Shown here in pieces: positions 16,663 through 25,877 of a DNA stretch of 64,000 nucleotides. The DNA comes from Lichenibacterium ramalinae (GTDB taxonomy: Bacteria > Pseudomonadota > Alphaproteobacteria > Rhizobiales > Beijerinckiaceae), in the NCBI RefSeq assembly GCF_004137085.1, contig NZ_QYBC01000005.1, forward strand, positions 48,196 through 112,195, written 5' to 3'. The first letter of the stretch is position 1. The number at the start of each line of letters is the position of its first letter. The notes under the pieces were generated by a model. That model was not told where the DNA came from. It worked only from the letters and a program-made list of their open reading frames with translations, and made no database searches. The translations under genes and the position numbers were made by a program.

Positions 16663-17712
16663 ATGACCAATGTTTCGAGCTACGCCCTGGCGGCCTCGCC
16701 CCGTTTGACGGTGTCGCAGGCCCAGCAGGCGCTCTCCAAGGCCCAGGTGGAACTGTCGAGCGGCAAGTTCGCCGACATCGGTCTCGGGCTCGGCAGCTCC
16801 TCGGGCAACTACGTGTCGCTCGGCAACCAGCAGAGCCGGCTGCAGGCGATCAAGGATTCCAACGGCACGACGGCGAGCACGCTGACGGCCGCCTATTCGG
16901 GCCTCGACGCGCTGCGCACGACGGCCACGAGCTTTCTGGCATCCCTGACCCAGGCGTCCGGCACCGGCAGCGTGTCGGGCACGCTGGTGGCGACGGCGGG
17001 GGCGAACCTCGATTCGCTGATCGCGACGCTCAACACGTCCGTGGGCGGCAATGCCATCTTCGGGGGCATCGACTCGGGCTCGGCGCCCATGACGGCCTAC
17101 ACCGACGGGACGCCCCCATCGAAGAGCAAGGCCGCCGTGGATGCGAGCTTCGCGTCGAGCTTCTCGGGCGCCAAGCCGGCTGATGCGTCGAACGCGACGA
17201 TCAGCGGCCAAGCCATGACGGACTACCTCGCCAAGCAATTCTCGACGCTGTTCGACACGGGCTACCAGGGCACCTGGTCGTCGGCCTCCGGCACGGTGCC
17301 GACCGCGCAGATCTCGGCGACCGAGACCGTGACGACTTCCGTCAGCGCCAACGACACGTCCTTCCGCCAGCTCGCCCAGGCCTATGCGACGGTGAAGGAG
17401 TTCGGCGGCTCCAACTTCGGCAGCGCTGCCGGCCAGGCCGTCATCGCGTCGGCCACCAAGCTCGTGTCGAGCGCCATCGCGGGCCTGACGCAGGCCCAGG
17501 CCGGCATCGGCCTGTCGCAGGCGGCGGTCTCGGACGCCGACGACCGCATGTCGACGCAGATCGACTACCTGTCGACCCAGGCGCAATCCATGGTGGCGGT
17601 CGATCCCGCGGCGCTGGCCACCCGGATCTCGGGCCTGCAGACGCAGATCCAGGCCTCCTACGAAATCACGTCTCAGCTCCAGCAGCTGAGCCTGGTGAAC
17701 TACCTCAAGTGA
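16663..17712 (+). CDS. flgL: Hook-associated protein 3 FlgL
   Basis: 349-aa junction protein that links FlgK to the flagellin filament. It resembles flagellin at both ends: the N-terminal coiled helix QAQQALSKAQVELSSGKFAD and the C-terminal ITSQLQQLSLVNYLK. The middle carries NAIFGGIDSGSAPMTAY, a recognisable FlgL feature. It directly follows flgK and precedes flaF by 111 bases, which is the rhizobial order. Confidence 0.94.
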   Translation: MTNVSSYALAASPRLTVSQAQQALSKAQVELSSGKFADIGLGLGSSSGNYVSLGNQQSRLQAIKDSNGTTASTLTAAYSGLDALRTTATSFLASLTQASGTGSVSGTLVATAGANLDSLIATLNTSVGGNAIFGGIDSGSAPMTAYTDGTPPSKSKAAVDASFASSFSGAKPADASNATISGQAMTDYLAKQFSTLFDTGYQGTWSSASGTVPTAQISATETVTTSVSANDTSFRQLAQAYATVKEFGGSNFGSAAGQAVIASATKLVSSAIAGLTQAQAGIGLSQAAVSDADDRMSTQIDYLSTQAQSMVAVDPAALATRISGLQTQIQASYEITSQLQQLSLVNYLK

Positions 17713-17823
17713 TCCGTTTCCGGGTCGGGCGGCTTCGGCCGTCGGGCCCCGACTTGGGGGAAGGAGCGGGCCCGTGCCCGGGCGCCCGCTCTGGAAACAT
17801 GTGATTCGCGTGCCGAAGGATCA

Positions 17824-18174
17824 ATGATGTATCAGTTCTCCTATGCCGACATCCTCGCCGACGATGCCGACGACGCCCGGGCTCGCGAGCGCCAGGCGCT
17901 CGACCAGGCCGTGGCGCTGCTGCAGCATGCGGGCGAGCGCGCGGCGGGGTCGCCGGAAGCGACCAAAGCGCTCGATTTCACCAACGACCTGTGGGCCTTC
18001 TTCATCCGCGACCTCGCCCACCCCGGCAATGCCATGCCGGACGAGCTCCGGGCCAACCTCATGTCGATCGGCCTCGGCGTCATGGCCGAATGTCGCCGCA
18101 TCGCGCTCGGCGAGTCCCGCGACTTCGCCTCCGTCGCCGAGATCTGCGGCATCATCCGCGACGGCCTGAACTGA
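17824..18174 (+). CDS. flaF: Flagellar biosynthesis regulator FlaF
   Basis: 116-aa cytoplasmic protein needed for flagellin synthesis and secretion in alphaproteobacteria, where it acts with FlbT to balance flagellin production against hook completion. The sequence has the family pattern: QFSYADILADDADDARARER, ALDQAVALLQHAGERAAGS, LWAFFIRDLAHP, and a C-terminal ADICGIIRDGL-like end (AEICGIIRDGLN). ATG 17824 is chosen; the ATG at 17824 follows an AAGGATCA ribosome site. flbT starts ten bases after its stop, as in other rhizobial clusters. Confidence 0.93.
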   Translation: MMYQFSYADILADDADDARARERQALDQAVALLQHAGERAAGSPEATKALDFTNDLWAFFIRDLAHPGNAMPDELRANLMSIGLGVMAECRRIALGESRDFASVAEICGIIRDGLN

Positions 18175-18184
18175 GGCCGGCCCG

Positions 18185-18631
18185 ATGCACATCACGCTGC
18201 GTGCCAACGAGAAGATCTTCATCAACGGCGCCGTGCTCAAGGTCGACCGCAAGACGTCCATCGAGTTGATGAACGACGCGGTCTTCCTGCTCGAAGCCCA
18301 TGTCATGCTGGAGCGGGACGCCACGACGCCGCTGCGCCAGCTCTACTACATCGTGCAGCTGATGCTGATGGAGGCGCGGGAGCGCCCCGAGAACAGGACG
18401 ATGTTCGCGGGCCACTGCGCCGCCATGGCGAAAGTCTACGACGAGGCGGCCATCATCGCGGGCGTCGCCAAGGTTTCGGCGCTGGTGGGCCGCTCGCGGC
18501 ACTTCGAGGCCCTGAAGGTGATCCGCGGGCTCCTGCCCGTCGAGGCTGCCATGACGGGCCGCCCGCAGGAGGCCGGCGTGCGCATCAAGCCCACCCCGGT
18601 GCCGGGCCCGGCGCTCGCCGAGGCCTGCTGA
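18185..18631 (+). CDS. flbT: Flagellin synthesis repressor FlbT
   Basis: 148-aa post-transcriptional regulator. In Caulobacter and other alphaproteobacteria FlbT binds the 5' leader of flagellin mRNA and lowers its stability until the hook is finished. Family features are present: LRANEKIFINGAVLKVDRKT at the N-terminus, then NDAVFLLEAHVMLERDATTP and LRQLYYIVQLMLME. It is encoded ten bases after flaF, so the two are likely made together. A gap of about 190 bases follows before flgD. Confidence 0.95.
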   Translation: MHITLRANEKIFINGAVLKVDRKTSIELMNDAVFLLEAHVMLERDATTPLRQLYYIVQLMLMEARERPENRTMFAGHCAAMAKVYDEAAIIAGVAKVSALVGRSRHFEALKVIRGLLPVEAAMTGRPQEAGVRIKPTPVPGPALAEAC

Positions 18632-18824
18632 GGGCCCTCGCCGCTCGCCTCGGCGCGCGGCTTCAGCCCCAGCCTGTGTCGACAAGCATCGACAGGCGAC
18701 CGGGTGGCTCCACCCGATCGCGATCCGCCCTCAGCCGCCGGACGCGCAGGGCGCGCGGGGCTCGCGCAAGCCCCGCGCAGGCCGGACCCGCTAAACGATG
18801 GGCGACTTCAGCGGGAACCCACCC

Positions 18825-19274
18825 ATGACGACCGTTTCACCCCCATCGGCCACGGGCACGGGAACGACGACATCGTCGTCGTCCACCGCCGCCACCACCA
18901 CGGCCTCCACCGCCGCCGCCGCGCAGTTGAACTTCAACTCGTTCCTGACGCTCATGATCGCGCAGATGAAGAACCAGGATCCCACCAGCCCCACGGATCC
19001 CAGCCAGTACCTCACGCAGATCTCGCAGATGTCCGCCGTGCAGCAGGGCGTCCTGACCAATACCAAGCTCGATTCGATGCTGACGCAATCGTCGCTGACC
19101 CAGGCCGAGGGGGCGATCGGCAAGTCCGTGACCTCCGCCGATGGGTCGACGACCGGCACCGTCACGTCCGTCAAGCTCGCCAGCGACGGCAGCGTCACGG
19201 CGACGCTCGTCGGCGGCAAGACCTTGACGCTCGACAACACCGTGACGGTGGCGGCGGCGGGAACGAGCGCGTGA
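18825..19274 (+). CDS. flgD: Flagellar hook capping protein FlgD
   Basis: 149-aa scaffold that caps the growing hook during FlgE polymerisation. After a Thr/Ser-rich start comes the conserved FlgD region LNFNSFLTLMIAQMKNQDPT, SPTDPSQYLTQISQMSAVQQ and GVLTNTKLDSML. The C-terminal part is short, as is usual in rhizobia. ATG 18825 has AGCGGGA upstream. An in-frame ATG at 18798 would add nine residues but has no ribosome site. The last bases overlap the GTG of fliQ (GTGA), indicating coupled translation. Confidence 0.92.
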   Translation: MTTVSPPSATGTGTTTSSSSTAATTTASTAAAAQLNFNSFLTLMIAQMKNQDPTSPTDPSQYLTQISQMSAVQQGVLTNTKLDSMLTQSSLTQAEGAIGKSVTSADGSTTGTVTSVKLASDGSVTATLVGGKTLTLDNTVTVAAAGTSA

Positions 19275-19537
19275 ACGAGGCCGACGCGCTCTCGCTCCTG
19301 CAGAGCACCATCTGGACCGTCGTCCTGGCCTCCGGCCCCGGCATCGCCACCGCCATGGTGGTGGGCATCGCGGTGGCGTTGTTCCAGGCCCTGACGCAGA
19401 TCCAGGAAGCGACGCTCACCTTCGTGCCGAAGATCGTCGCCATGCTGCTGGTGCTGACGCTGACGGCCTCCTTCATCGGCTCGCAGATCTTCATGTTCAC
19501 CGAACAGGTCTACGCCCGCATCGAGCGCGGTCACTGA
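19271..19537 (+). CDS. fliQ: Flagellar export gate protein FliQ
   Basis: 88-aa inner-membrane component of the flagellar type III export gate. Two hydrophobic hairpin helices (IWTVVLASGPGIATAMVVGI and IVAMLLVLTLTASFIGSQI) flank the conserved loop FQALTQIQEATLTFVPKI. The start is GTG 19271, overlapping the flgD stop. This is the last flagellar gene here. flhA and fliR, which usually follow in rhizobia, are replaced by the convergent mutM gene, so the rest of the export gate must be encoded elsewhere. Confidence 0.95.
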   Translation: MNEADALSLLQSTIWTVVLASGPGIATAMVVGIAVALFQALTQIQEATLTFVPKIVAMLLVLTLTASFIGSQIFMFTEQVYARIERGH

Positions 19538-19591
19538 CATTTCGGGCCCGCGTTCGCCACCGTCACGGACGCTGACATCCCGGCCCGGCCG

Positions 19592-20509
19592 TCACGTCTG
19601 GCAGAGGGCGCAGAAGAAGGTCGAGCGGCCCGACTGCACGATGCGGCCGATGACCCCCCGGCAGCCCGGGTTGGGGCAGGGCGCGTCTTCCCGGTCGTAG
19701 GCACGGAAGCCGTGCTGGAACGTGCCGAGTTCGCCGTCCGTGTGGCGGTAGTCCTTCAGGGTCGAGCCCCCGGCCGCCACCGCCTCGTCGAGCACGGCCC
19801 GGATGGCCGCGGCGAGCCGCTTCGCCCGCGCGGTCGGCGCCCCGTCGGCCCGGGCCAGCGTGCCGGCGGCGCGCTGCGGCGACAGGCCGGCGCGGTGCAG
19901 CGCTTCGCAGACGTAGATGTTGCCGAGCCCCGCGATGAGGCGCTGGTCGAGCAGCGCGGCCTTGAGCGGCGCCGCCTTGCCGGCCATCAGCCGCGCCAGC
20001 ACCGCGGCGTCGAAACCCGCGCCGAGCGGCTCGACGCCGATGCCCCGGAACAGCGGGTGGGTGACGAGGCCGCCGGGCTCCACCAGCACCATGAAACCGA
20101 AGCGCCGCGGATCGTTGTAGGTGATGGACGTGCCGGTATCGAAGTCGAAGCGGACGTGGTCGTGCGGGCTCGCCGCCCCCGGCGCCGTCGCGGCGCCCCG
20201 GCCGTAGTAGAAGGCGCCCGGGAGGCTTTCGCGCCGCGCATCTCCCGCCGCCCCTCCCGTCACCACGCGGAACGAGCCCGTCATGCCGAGATGGGCGGCC
20301 AGCACCGTGCCGTCGTCGAGGTCGACGACGAGGTACTTGGCCCGGCGACCGACGGCGAGCACCCGCCGGCCCCGGAGCCGCTCGGCGAACCGGTCGGGAA
20401 AGGGGAAGCGCAGGTCGGGCCGGCGCTGGTCCACGGCCGTGAAGGTGGCGCCCGTCATGGCCTGGGCCAGGCCGCGGCGGACGGTTTCGACTTCGGGAAG
20501 TTCGGGCAT
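19592..20509 (-). CDS. mutM: Formamidopyrimidine-DNA glycosylase MutM (Fpg)
   Basis: 305-aa base-excision repair enzyme that removes 8-oxoguanine and formamidopyrimidines. The start [14 protein letters not shown] provides the catalytic Pro2 and Glu3. The helix-two-turn-helix motif is [20 protein letters not shown]. The C-terminal zinc finger has four cysteines in [20 protein letters not shown] then FFCALC. A stretch near residues 90-110 ([20 protein letters not shown]) is longer than in many homologues. It is convergent with the flagellar operon and divergent from ubiE across an 87-base gap. Confidence 0.97.
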   Translation of the reverse strand: MPELPEVETVRRGLAQAMTGATFTAVDQRRPDLRFPFPDRFAERLRGRRVLAVGRRAKYLVVDLDDGTVLAAHLGMTGSFRVVTGGAAGDARRESLPGAFYYGRGAATAPGAASPHDHVRFDFDTGTSITYNDPRRFGFMVLVEPGGLVTHPLFRGIGVEPLGAGFDAAVLARLMAGKAAPLKAALLDQRLIAGLGNIYVCEALHRAGLSPQRAAGTLARADGAPTARAKRLAAAIRAVLDEAVAAGGSTLKDYRHTDGELGTFQHGFRAYDREDAPCPNPGCRGVIGRIVQSGRSTFFCALCQT

Positions 20510-20596
20510 GGTGCTAAAGCGAGGCCTCTCTCGTCCCGGAGATGGGTGCGGCCCGGCCTCGACGCCAGTTCGCGCGGCTCCGTCCTGAAGGCCACG

Positions 20597-21385
20597 ATGA
20601 CCGTCCCGAAACAGCCCCGGCCCGCAACGCCCTCCGCCGCCCCGGCCGGCACCACCCACTTCGGCTTCGCCGACGTGGCGCTCGAGCGCAAGCAGGGCCT
20701 CGTCGACGACGTGTTCCACAAGGTCGCGGAGCGCTACGACGTCATGAACGACGTCATGTCGGGCGGCCTGCACCGGGTGTGGAAGGACGTGATGGTCGGC
20801 ATGGTGAAGCCGTCGCGCACCGCCCCGTTCCGCCACCTCGACGTGGCGGGCGGCACCGGGGACGTCGCCCGGCGCGTCGCCCGGGCGGGCGGGCCGTTGA
20901 CGGAGGTCACGGTGCTCGACATCAACCACGACATGCTGCGCGTCGGGCGGGACCGGCTCGCCGAGAAGGCGCGGGACTTCCGCTACGTGGCGGGCAATGC
21001 CGAGAGCCTGCCGCTGCCGGCGAACCGCTTCGACTGCTACACGATCGCCTTCGGCATCCGCAACGTGCCGCGCATCCCGCTGGCGCTGGCCGAGGCCCAC
21101 CGGGTGCTCAAGCGCGGCGGCCGCTTCCTGTGCCTCGAATTCTCGGCCGTCGACGTGCCGGGGCTCGACAAGGTCTACGAGGCCTTCTCGTTCAAGGTCA
21201 TCCCCCGCATGGGGCAGGCGATCGCCGGCGACGCCGAACCCTACCGCTACCTCGTGGAGTCGATCCGCCGCTTCCCGGGCGTCGACACGTTCTCGGACAT
21301 GATCGCCGAGGCCGGGTTCCGCCGCGTCGCCGCCACGCGGCTGACCGGCGGCGTCGTGACCATCCACTCCGCCTGGAAGCTCTGA
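20597..21385 (+). CDS. ubiE: Ubiquinone/menaquinone C-methyltransferase UbiE
   Basis: 262-aa SAM-dependent C-methyltransferase of ubiquinone biosynthesis. Motif I is [14 protein letters not shown] near residue 82. Other signatures are [40 protein letters not shown] and [15 protein letters not shown] 20597 follows a GAAGG ribosome site. ubiB begins seven bases after the stop, so the two genes form an operon, a common alphaproteobacterial arrangement next to mutM. Confidence 0.97.
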   Translation: MTVPKQPRPATPSAAPAGTTHFGFADVALERKQGLVDDVFHKVAERYDVMNDVMSGGLHRVWKDVMVGMVKPSRTAPFRHLDVAGGTGDVARRVARAGGPLTEVTVLDINHDMLRVGRDRLAEKARDFRYVAGNAESLPLPANRFDCYTIAFGIRNVPRIPLALAEAHRVLKRGGRFLCLEFSAVDVPGLDKVYEAFSFKVIPRMGQAIAGDAEPYRYLVESIRRFPGVDTFSDMIAEAGFRRVAATRLTGGVVTIHSAWKL

Positions 21386-21392
21386 GGCCCGG

Positions 21393-22961
21393 ATGCTGGC
21401 GACCCTCGGGCATATCGGCCGGCTGATCCGGGCCGCCTTCGTGCTGGCCCGCGAGGGCGTGCTGTCCGGCATCGACCCGCAGAACGTTCCGGTCGCGGCC
21501 CGGGCGCCGCTCGCCCTGGCCCGCATGCTGGCGCGCCCGCCCGCCGGCTCGGCCGGCAAGCGGCTCGGCATCGCCATGGGCAAGCTCGGCCCCTCCTACA
21601 TCAAGCTCGGCCAGTTCCTGGCGACCCGGCCCGACGTCGTGGGGGCGGCGGCGGTGCGCGACCTCGAGGGCCTGCAGGACCGCGTCACGCCCTTCCCCCG
21701 CGACGTCGCCGTCGCCATGATCGAGGCGGCGTTCGAGCGGCCCATCGACCAGACCTTCGCGGTGTTCGGCGAGCCCGTGGCGGCGGCCTCGGTGGCGCAG
21801 GTGCACCGGGCGCGCCTCACCGCGGCGCGCGGCGGCGGCGAGGTCGCCGTCAAGGTCATGCGGCCCGGCGTCGAGCGGCGCTTCAAGCGCGACCTCGGCG
21901 ACCTGTATTTCGCGGCCCGCACCGCCGAACGCCTGCTGCCGCAGGCCCGGCGCCTCCGGTTCGTCGAGGTCATCGACGCGCTCGCCCGCTCCGTCACCAT
22001 GGAGATGGACTTCCGCATCGAGGCGGCGGCGGCGAGCGAGTTCGGCGAGAACGTCCGCGACGACCCCGATTTCCACATCCCGGCCATCGACTGGACGCTG
22101 ACCGCCAAGGACGTGCTGACGCTCGAATGGGTGAACGGCACGTCGCTGACCGACATCGCGTCGCTGCGGCGGAGCGGCTACGACCTGCCGGCGCTGGGCC
22201 GAACCGTGATCCAGTCCTTCCTGCGCCATGCCATGCGGGACGGCCTCTTCCACGCCGACATGCACCAGGGCAACCTCTTCGTCGACGGCGAGGGGCGGCT
22301 CACCGCGGTCGACTTCGGCATCATGGGGCGACTCGGCGGCAAGGAGCGGCGCTTCCTGGCCGAGATCCTCTACGGCTTCATCACGCGCGACTACATGCGG
22401 GTGGCCGAGGTGCATTTCCAAGCCGGCTACGTGCCCGGCCAGCACAGGGTCGAGGACTTCGCCCAGGCGATCCGCGCCATCGGCGAGCCCATCCATGCGC
22501 GGCGGGCCGACGAGATCTCGATGGCCAAGCTGCTGACCCTGCTCTTCGAGATCACGGCGCTCTTCGACATGAAGACCCGCGTCGAACTCGTCATGCTGCA
22601 GAAGACCATGGTGGTGGTGGAAGGGGTGGCCCGCACGCTCGATCCCAAGCTCGACATGTGGGAAACGGCCGAGCCCGTCGTCCGCTCCTGGATCGAGGAC
22701 AACCTCGGGCCGGCCGGCAAGGTGGGGGACGCCGCCGCCGCGATCGCCTCCCTGGCCCGCGGCGCCCTCGGCCTGCCGGACCTGCTGCTGCGCGCCGAGA
22801 AGATCATCCTCAACCTCGAGTTGGCGACGCAGGACGGCGGCCCGCTGTCGCCCTCGGCCCTGCAGGGCGTGGCGAGCCGCGAATCGACACGGTTCGGCTG
22901 GCTCGGCGCCGCGCTGTGGATCCTGGCGCTGTCCGCCGCCTGGAGCGTGCTGGTGCGCTGA
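21393..22961 (+). CDS. ubiB: Ubiquinone biosynthesis accessory ATPase/kinase-like UbiB
   Basis: 522-aa membrane-associated protein of the atypical ABC1/ADCK kinase family, needed for ubiquinone synthesis. The diagnostic KxGQ motif is at about 71-74 ([14 protein letters not shown]), followed by [32 protein letters not shown], the [15 protein letters not shown] catalytic-like loop and [10 protein letters not shown] hydrophobic C-terminal anchor ([19 protein letters not shown]) is the usual UbiB tail. It is seven bases downstream of ubiE. A GC-rich hairpin directly after the stop may end transcription. Confidence 0.96.
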   Translation: MLATLGHIGRLIRAAFVLAREGVLSGIDPQNVPVAARAPLALARMLARPPAGSAGKRLGIAMGKLGPSYIKLGQFLATRPDVVGAAAVRDLEGLQDRVTPFPRDVAVAMIEAAFERPIDQTFAVFGEPVAAASVAQVHRARLTAARGGGEVAVKVMRPGVERRFKRDLGDLYFAARTAERLLPQARRLRFVEVIDALARSVTMEMDFRIEAAAASEFGENVRDDPDFHIPAIDWTLTAKDVLTLEWVNGTSLTDIASLRRSGYDLPALGRTVIQSFLRHAMRDGLFHADMHQGNLFVDGEGRLTAVDFGIMGRLGGKERRFLAEILYGFITRDYMRVAEVHFQAGYVPGQHRVEDFAQAIRAIGEPIHARRADEISMAKLLTLLFEITALFDMKTRVELVMLQKTMVVVEGVARTLDPKLDMWETAEPVVRSWIEDNLGPAGKVGDAAAAIASLARGALGLPDLLLRAEKIILNLELATQDGGPLSPSALQGVASRESTRFGWLGAALWILALSAAWSVLVR

Positions 22962-22964
22962 AAG

Positions 22965-22991
22965 GCCGGGCGCGGCGCGGAAACGCCCGGC
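22965..22991 (+). terminator. Hairpin just after ubiB
   Basis: GCCGGGCG pairs with CGCCCGGC around an 11-base loop, starting four bases after the ubiB stop. GATCGCCCCTTT follows, which is only a weak T-tract, so this is a likely but not certain terminator. Confidence 0.4.
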
Positions 22992-23120
22992 GATCGCCCC
23001 TTTACGCGACGCGCGGGGTTGCGGTGGCGCCGCCGCCATATAGACAGGCACCGACATCCGAGGCAGGCTTGCGCCGTTTCGTCGCATCGACGACGGTGCG
23101 CATCGTCACACGAGGGAGCC

Positions 23121-23558
23121 ATGAACGAACAGCTGTCGAAGCGAACGGCCGAGGCCGACAAGCGGGTCGGCGCCTGCGTGCGGGCCGCGCGCGTGAAGGC
23201 GGGGTTGAGCCAGTCCAAGCTCGCCGGCGAACTCGGCATCACGTTCCAGCAGCTGCAGAAATACGAGAAGGGCAAGAACCGCATCGCCGTGAGCACCCTG
23301 CTGCTCATCGCCGACGCCCTCAGCCTGCCGGTGCAAAGCTTCTTCACCTCCGTCGAGCGGCAGGCCGCCGACGCCAGCGACTGGCCGGACCTCCTCAGCA
23401 AGGACAACATCCGCCTCATCCGCGCCTTCTCCAACATCGGCGATGCGGAAGTGCGGCGGCGCATCATGGGCCTCATCCTGGCGGTGACGGACGAGACGGA
23501 GGACGTCGGCTTCCTCGCCGAGCCCGGCACCCTCGCGCAAGACAGCCACGCGCTCTGA
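23121..23558 (+). CDS. XRE-family transcriptional regulator
   Basis: 145-aa DNA-binding protein. A helix-turn-helix of the Cro/C1 type spans about residues 15-70 (RAARVKAGLSQSKLAGELGI, TFQQLQKYEKGKNRIAVSTL). The remaining C-terminal ~70 residues form no known ligand domain. Single-HTH proteins with this FQQ-Q-YE-G pattern are very common in alphaproteobacteria and regulate diverse targets. A good ribosome site (GAGGGAG) precedes ATG 23121. No linked target is obvious: the next gene is 230 bases away and encodes a tiny membrane protein. Confidence 0.88.
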   Translation: MNEQLSKRTAEADKRVGACVRAARVKAGLSQSKLAGELGITFQQLQKYEKGKNRIAVSTLLLIADALSLPVQSFFTSVERQAADASDWPDLLSKDNIRLIRAFSNIGDAEVRRRIMGLILAVTDETEDVGFLAEPGTLAQDSHAL

Positions 23559-23790
23559 CCGGGAAGGCTGTCGCGGCCGACGGTTTCACCGCGGCTCGAC
23601 ATCGAGGGCGGCCCGACCCGGCCGCGACGCAGCGACCGGGCGCGACGAAATGCTGCGCGACTCATCATACTTAAAGGACAGGGCTGTGCCGGCGCGCTAT
23701 CTGCAAGCCCATGCGCAGCCATGCTGTCCGTCGATCGCCTTCCCTCAGCCCGCCCGGCACCGTCCCGCCCGCCCGTTCAAGGGGGCGGCC

Positions 23791-23886
23791 ATGACCATCG
23801 TGGGCGTCTATATCGGGGCTTTCCTGGCGAGCCTGGTGGTCGTCGGCGTGTTGGGCTGGCTGCTGCTCTGGCCTTCGCAGCGCTGA
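23791..23886 (+). CDS. 31-residue single-pass membrane miniprotein
   Basis: MTIVGVYIGAFLASLVVVGV followed by LGWLLLWPSQR: one strongly hydrophobic helix (about 4-27), a Trp-rich interface and a basic end. ATG 23791 has a purine-rich GGGGGCGG upstream. It lies between an XRE regulator and a SorC-type regulator, all on the plus strand, with a 45-base gap to the latter. The upstream in-frame extension to 23650 is not hydrophobic and is probably not translated. I do not recognise a family. It may be a regulatory small membrane protein or a chance ORF, although the helix is well formed. Confidence 0.5.
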   Translation: MTIVGVYIGAFLASLVVVGVLGWLLLWPSQR

Positions 23887-23931
23887 CGCGGCGCCGTTGT
23901 GGCGGGGCGCCGGCCAAGCTAAAGGTCGCGC

Positions 23932-24954
23932 ATGGCCAAGGACACGAGCGGCGGTCGCGCCGGCAAGATGCCTGACGACCCTCCGCTGGCCGGCCGACGT
24001 TCGCAGCGCCTTCGCCTGCGGGCCGCCTGGATGTACCACGTCGAGGAAATGACCCAGGGCGCCATCGCCGAGGCGCTGGGGGTGGGCCGTGTCACGGTGG
24101 TGCGGCTGCTGTCCGACGCCCAGGCGCTGCACGAGGTGCGGATCTCGCTCAGCCGGGACATCGCCGACCTCACCCGCATCGAGCGCGCCCTGGAGCGGCG
24201 CTTCGGCCTCGGCGAGGCCGTGGTGGCGCCGCTGTCCTCGCCCACCGCCGACCCCACCCTGCCGATCGGGGCCGCCACGGGCCGGATGCTGTCCGACCTG
24301 CTGAGGCCCGGCATGAGGATCGGCGTCGGCTGGGGCAAGACGCTGGTGGCGGCCCTCAACGCCATCGACGAGCGCCCGCTGCCGGGCCTCGCCGTGGTCT
24401 CCATGCTGGGCGGCATCGCCAAGGTGCTGCAGTACAACCCGGCCGATTTCGCCTGGCAGCTGTCGCGGCTGCTGCAGGCGGACTGCTTCCTGATCCCGGC
24501 GCCGGCCGTGGTCGACAGTCCCGAAACCAAGCGGGCCCTCATCGAACGCTGCGGGCTCGGCGAGATCTTCGAGCTCGGCCGCGCCCTGGATGCCGTGGTG
24601 ATGAGCGTCGGCGGCATGGGCCCCGACAACACGTCCTACCGGTTCGGCTATTTTTCCGAGGCCGACCGACGCTCGCTGCTGGCGGCGGGCGCGGTGGGCG
24701 ACCTGCTCTACCAGTTCTTCGACATCGACGGCGCCGTGCTCGACCACCCCGTCAACGCGCGCGTGATGGCGATCCCCAGCGACAGCATCCTGGCGGCGCC
24801 GGTGCGGGTGCTCACCTCGGGCGGGCCCGGCAAGGTCGACGCCATGCTGGGGGCGATCCGCCTCGCCCGGCCCACGATCCTCGTCACCGACGAGGTGACG
24901 GCCGCGGGGCTGCTGGCGGCGGCCGGCGACCCGCTGGCGGCGGAGCCCGCCTGA
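23932..24954 (+). CDS. SorC/DeoR-type sugar-binding transcriptional regulator
   Basis: 340-aa repressor. The N-terminal HTH (AAWMYHVEEMTQGAIAEALG, VGRVTVVRLLSDAQ; about 25-60) is followed by a sugar-phosphate-binding domain of the SorC/YvoA-like class, with recognisable GMRIGVGWGKTLVAALNAI, VSMLGGIAKVLQYNPADFA and VMSVGGMGPDNTSYRFGYF. Such proteins usually control adjacent sugar uptake and catabolism genes. Here no sugar operon is next to it, so its targets are remote or lost. ATG 23932 has only a weak ribosome site (AAAGGTCGC). Confidence 0.9.
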   Translation: MAKDTSGGRAGKMPDDPPLAGRRSQRLRLRAAWMYHVEEMTQGAIAEALGVGRVTVVRLLSDAQALHEVRISLSRDIADLTRIERALERRFGLGEAVVAPLSSPTADPTLPIGAATGRMLSDLLRPGMRIGVGWGKTLVAALNAIDERPLPGLAVVSMLGGIAKVLQYNPADFAWQLSRLLQADCFLIPAPAVVDSPETKRALIERCGLGEIFELGRALDAVVMSVGGMGPDNTSYRFGYFSEADRRSLLAAGAVGDLLYQFFDIDGAVLDHPVNARVMAIPSDSILAAPVRVLTSGGPGKVDAMLGAIRLARPTILVTDEVTAAGLLAAAGDPLAAEPA

Positions 24955-25056
24955 GCCCGTGGACGGCTGCCGTCGTGGTCGACGGCGTCGGCGGGGTGTC
25001 CGGTGTCGTCGGCGGGCGGTGGCGCGCGAGTTCGGCACCGACCCCGAGCCGCCGCC

Positions 25057-25293
25057 TCAGCCGCGGTCCTGCCGGGGGGCGGGCGGCCCGGCCGCGGCGT
25101 CGAGCCGTCGCGCCAGCCGGGTGAGCCGGGCCAGCACCATGCCGAGGAAGATCAGCACCAGCCCGCCGACCAGGCAGGTGATCTCGACGCCGAACTGCGC
25201 GTCGGTCGGGGCGTGGCGCGTGGTGAGCAGGCCGAAGGCCACGATCATCACGCCGCAGAGCGCGGCCAGGATCGCCATGGCGTCGCCCGTCAC
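25057..25293 (-). CDS. Small two-helix membrane protein
   Basis: 78-aa protein with two hydrophobic segments (ILAALCGVMIVAFGLLTT and ITCLVGGLVLIFLGMVLA) and a basic C-terminus. The family is not recognised. GTG 25293 overlaps the TGA of the upstream phosphatase gene in a GTGA junction, which supports this start over ATG 25278 and implies coupled translation. The protein may therefore anchor or partner the phosphatase, but nothing in the sequence proves this. Confidence 0.6.
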   Translation of the reverse strand: MTGDAMAILAALCGVMIVAFGLLTTRHAPTDAQFGVEITCLVGGLVLIFLGMVLARLTRLARRLDAAAGPPAPRQDRG

Positions 25294-25877
25294 GCGGCGG
25301 CGGGCGCGGCGGCGAGGCCCAGCGCCACCTCGCGCGATCGGTTCAGCCGCGTCATGACCTCGGCGAGGTCGGGCCGGCGGGCGAGGTTGCCGGCGTAGAG
25401 CATCGCGGCGGCGGCGACGAGGCGGCCGTCGCGCCGCAGCAGGGCGTCGGCGAATTCCATCATGCGCAGGTTCGGCCAGGCGATGGGCCGGATGGCGCGC
25501 ACCCGTTCGGCGATCTCCGCCTCCGCGAGTTCCGGATGGGCCTCGGCCAGCAGCATGGCCATGGCGGCGGTGGAGCGCGAGATGCCCATGTGGCAATGGA
25601 CCAGGAGGTGCCCGTCCGCCCCGCCGGCGAAGCTGTCCCGGCCCCAGGCCAGGATGGCGGCGACATCGTCCCGCTCCGGCAGCACCACGCCCGGGCCGGG
25701 CTCGATCTCGTCGTGGAAGCGCATCACGAGGCGCCGCGGGTCGCCGTAGCGGGCGAAGGCCGGGTGGTCGTCCCGCGCCGGGTCGAGGATCGACAGGACG
25801 TGGGTCACGCCCCGGTCCGCGTGCGATTCGAGTTCGTCGAGGCCGCAGACGGTGAGGAGGGAGAAGGCTTGCGTCAT
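25290..25877 (-). CDS. Tyrosine/dual-specificity phosphatase-like protein
   Basis: 195-aa protein with the cysteine-phosphatase P-loop HCHMGISRST. The catalytic Cys is at residue 95 and the Arg at 101, fitting the C-x5-R pattern. The upstream DEIEPGPGVVLPERDDVAAI supplies the general-acid Asp region seen in dual-specificity-type enzymes. The frame is open further upstream, but ATG 25877 gives the normal family start (SLLTVCGLDELES). The substrate is unknown: phosphotyrosine, phosphoinositide and small phosphoesters are all possible. It is in an operon with a small membrane protein and divergent from dnaN. Confidence 0.85.
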   Translation of the reverse strand: MTQAFSLLTVCGLDELESHADRGVTHVLSILDPARDDHPAFARYGDPRRLVMRFHDEIEPGPGVVLPERDDVAAILAWGRDSFAGGADGHLLVHCHMGISRSTAAMAMLLAEAHPELAEAEIAERVRAIRPIAWPNLRMMEFADALLRRDGRLVAAAAMLYAGNLARRPDLAEVMTRLNRSREVALGLAAAPAAA

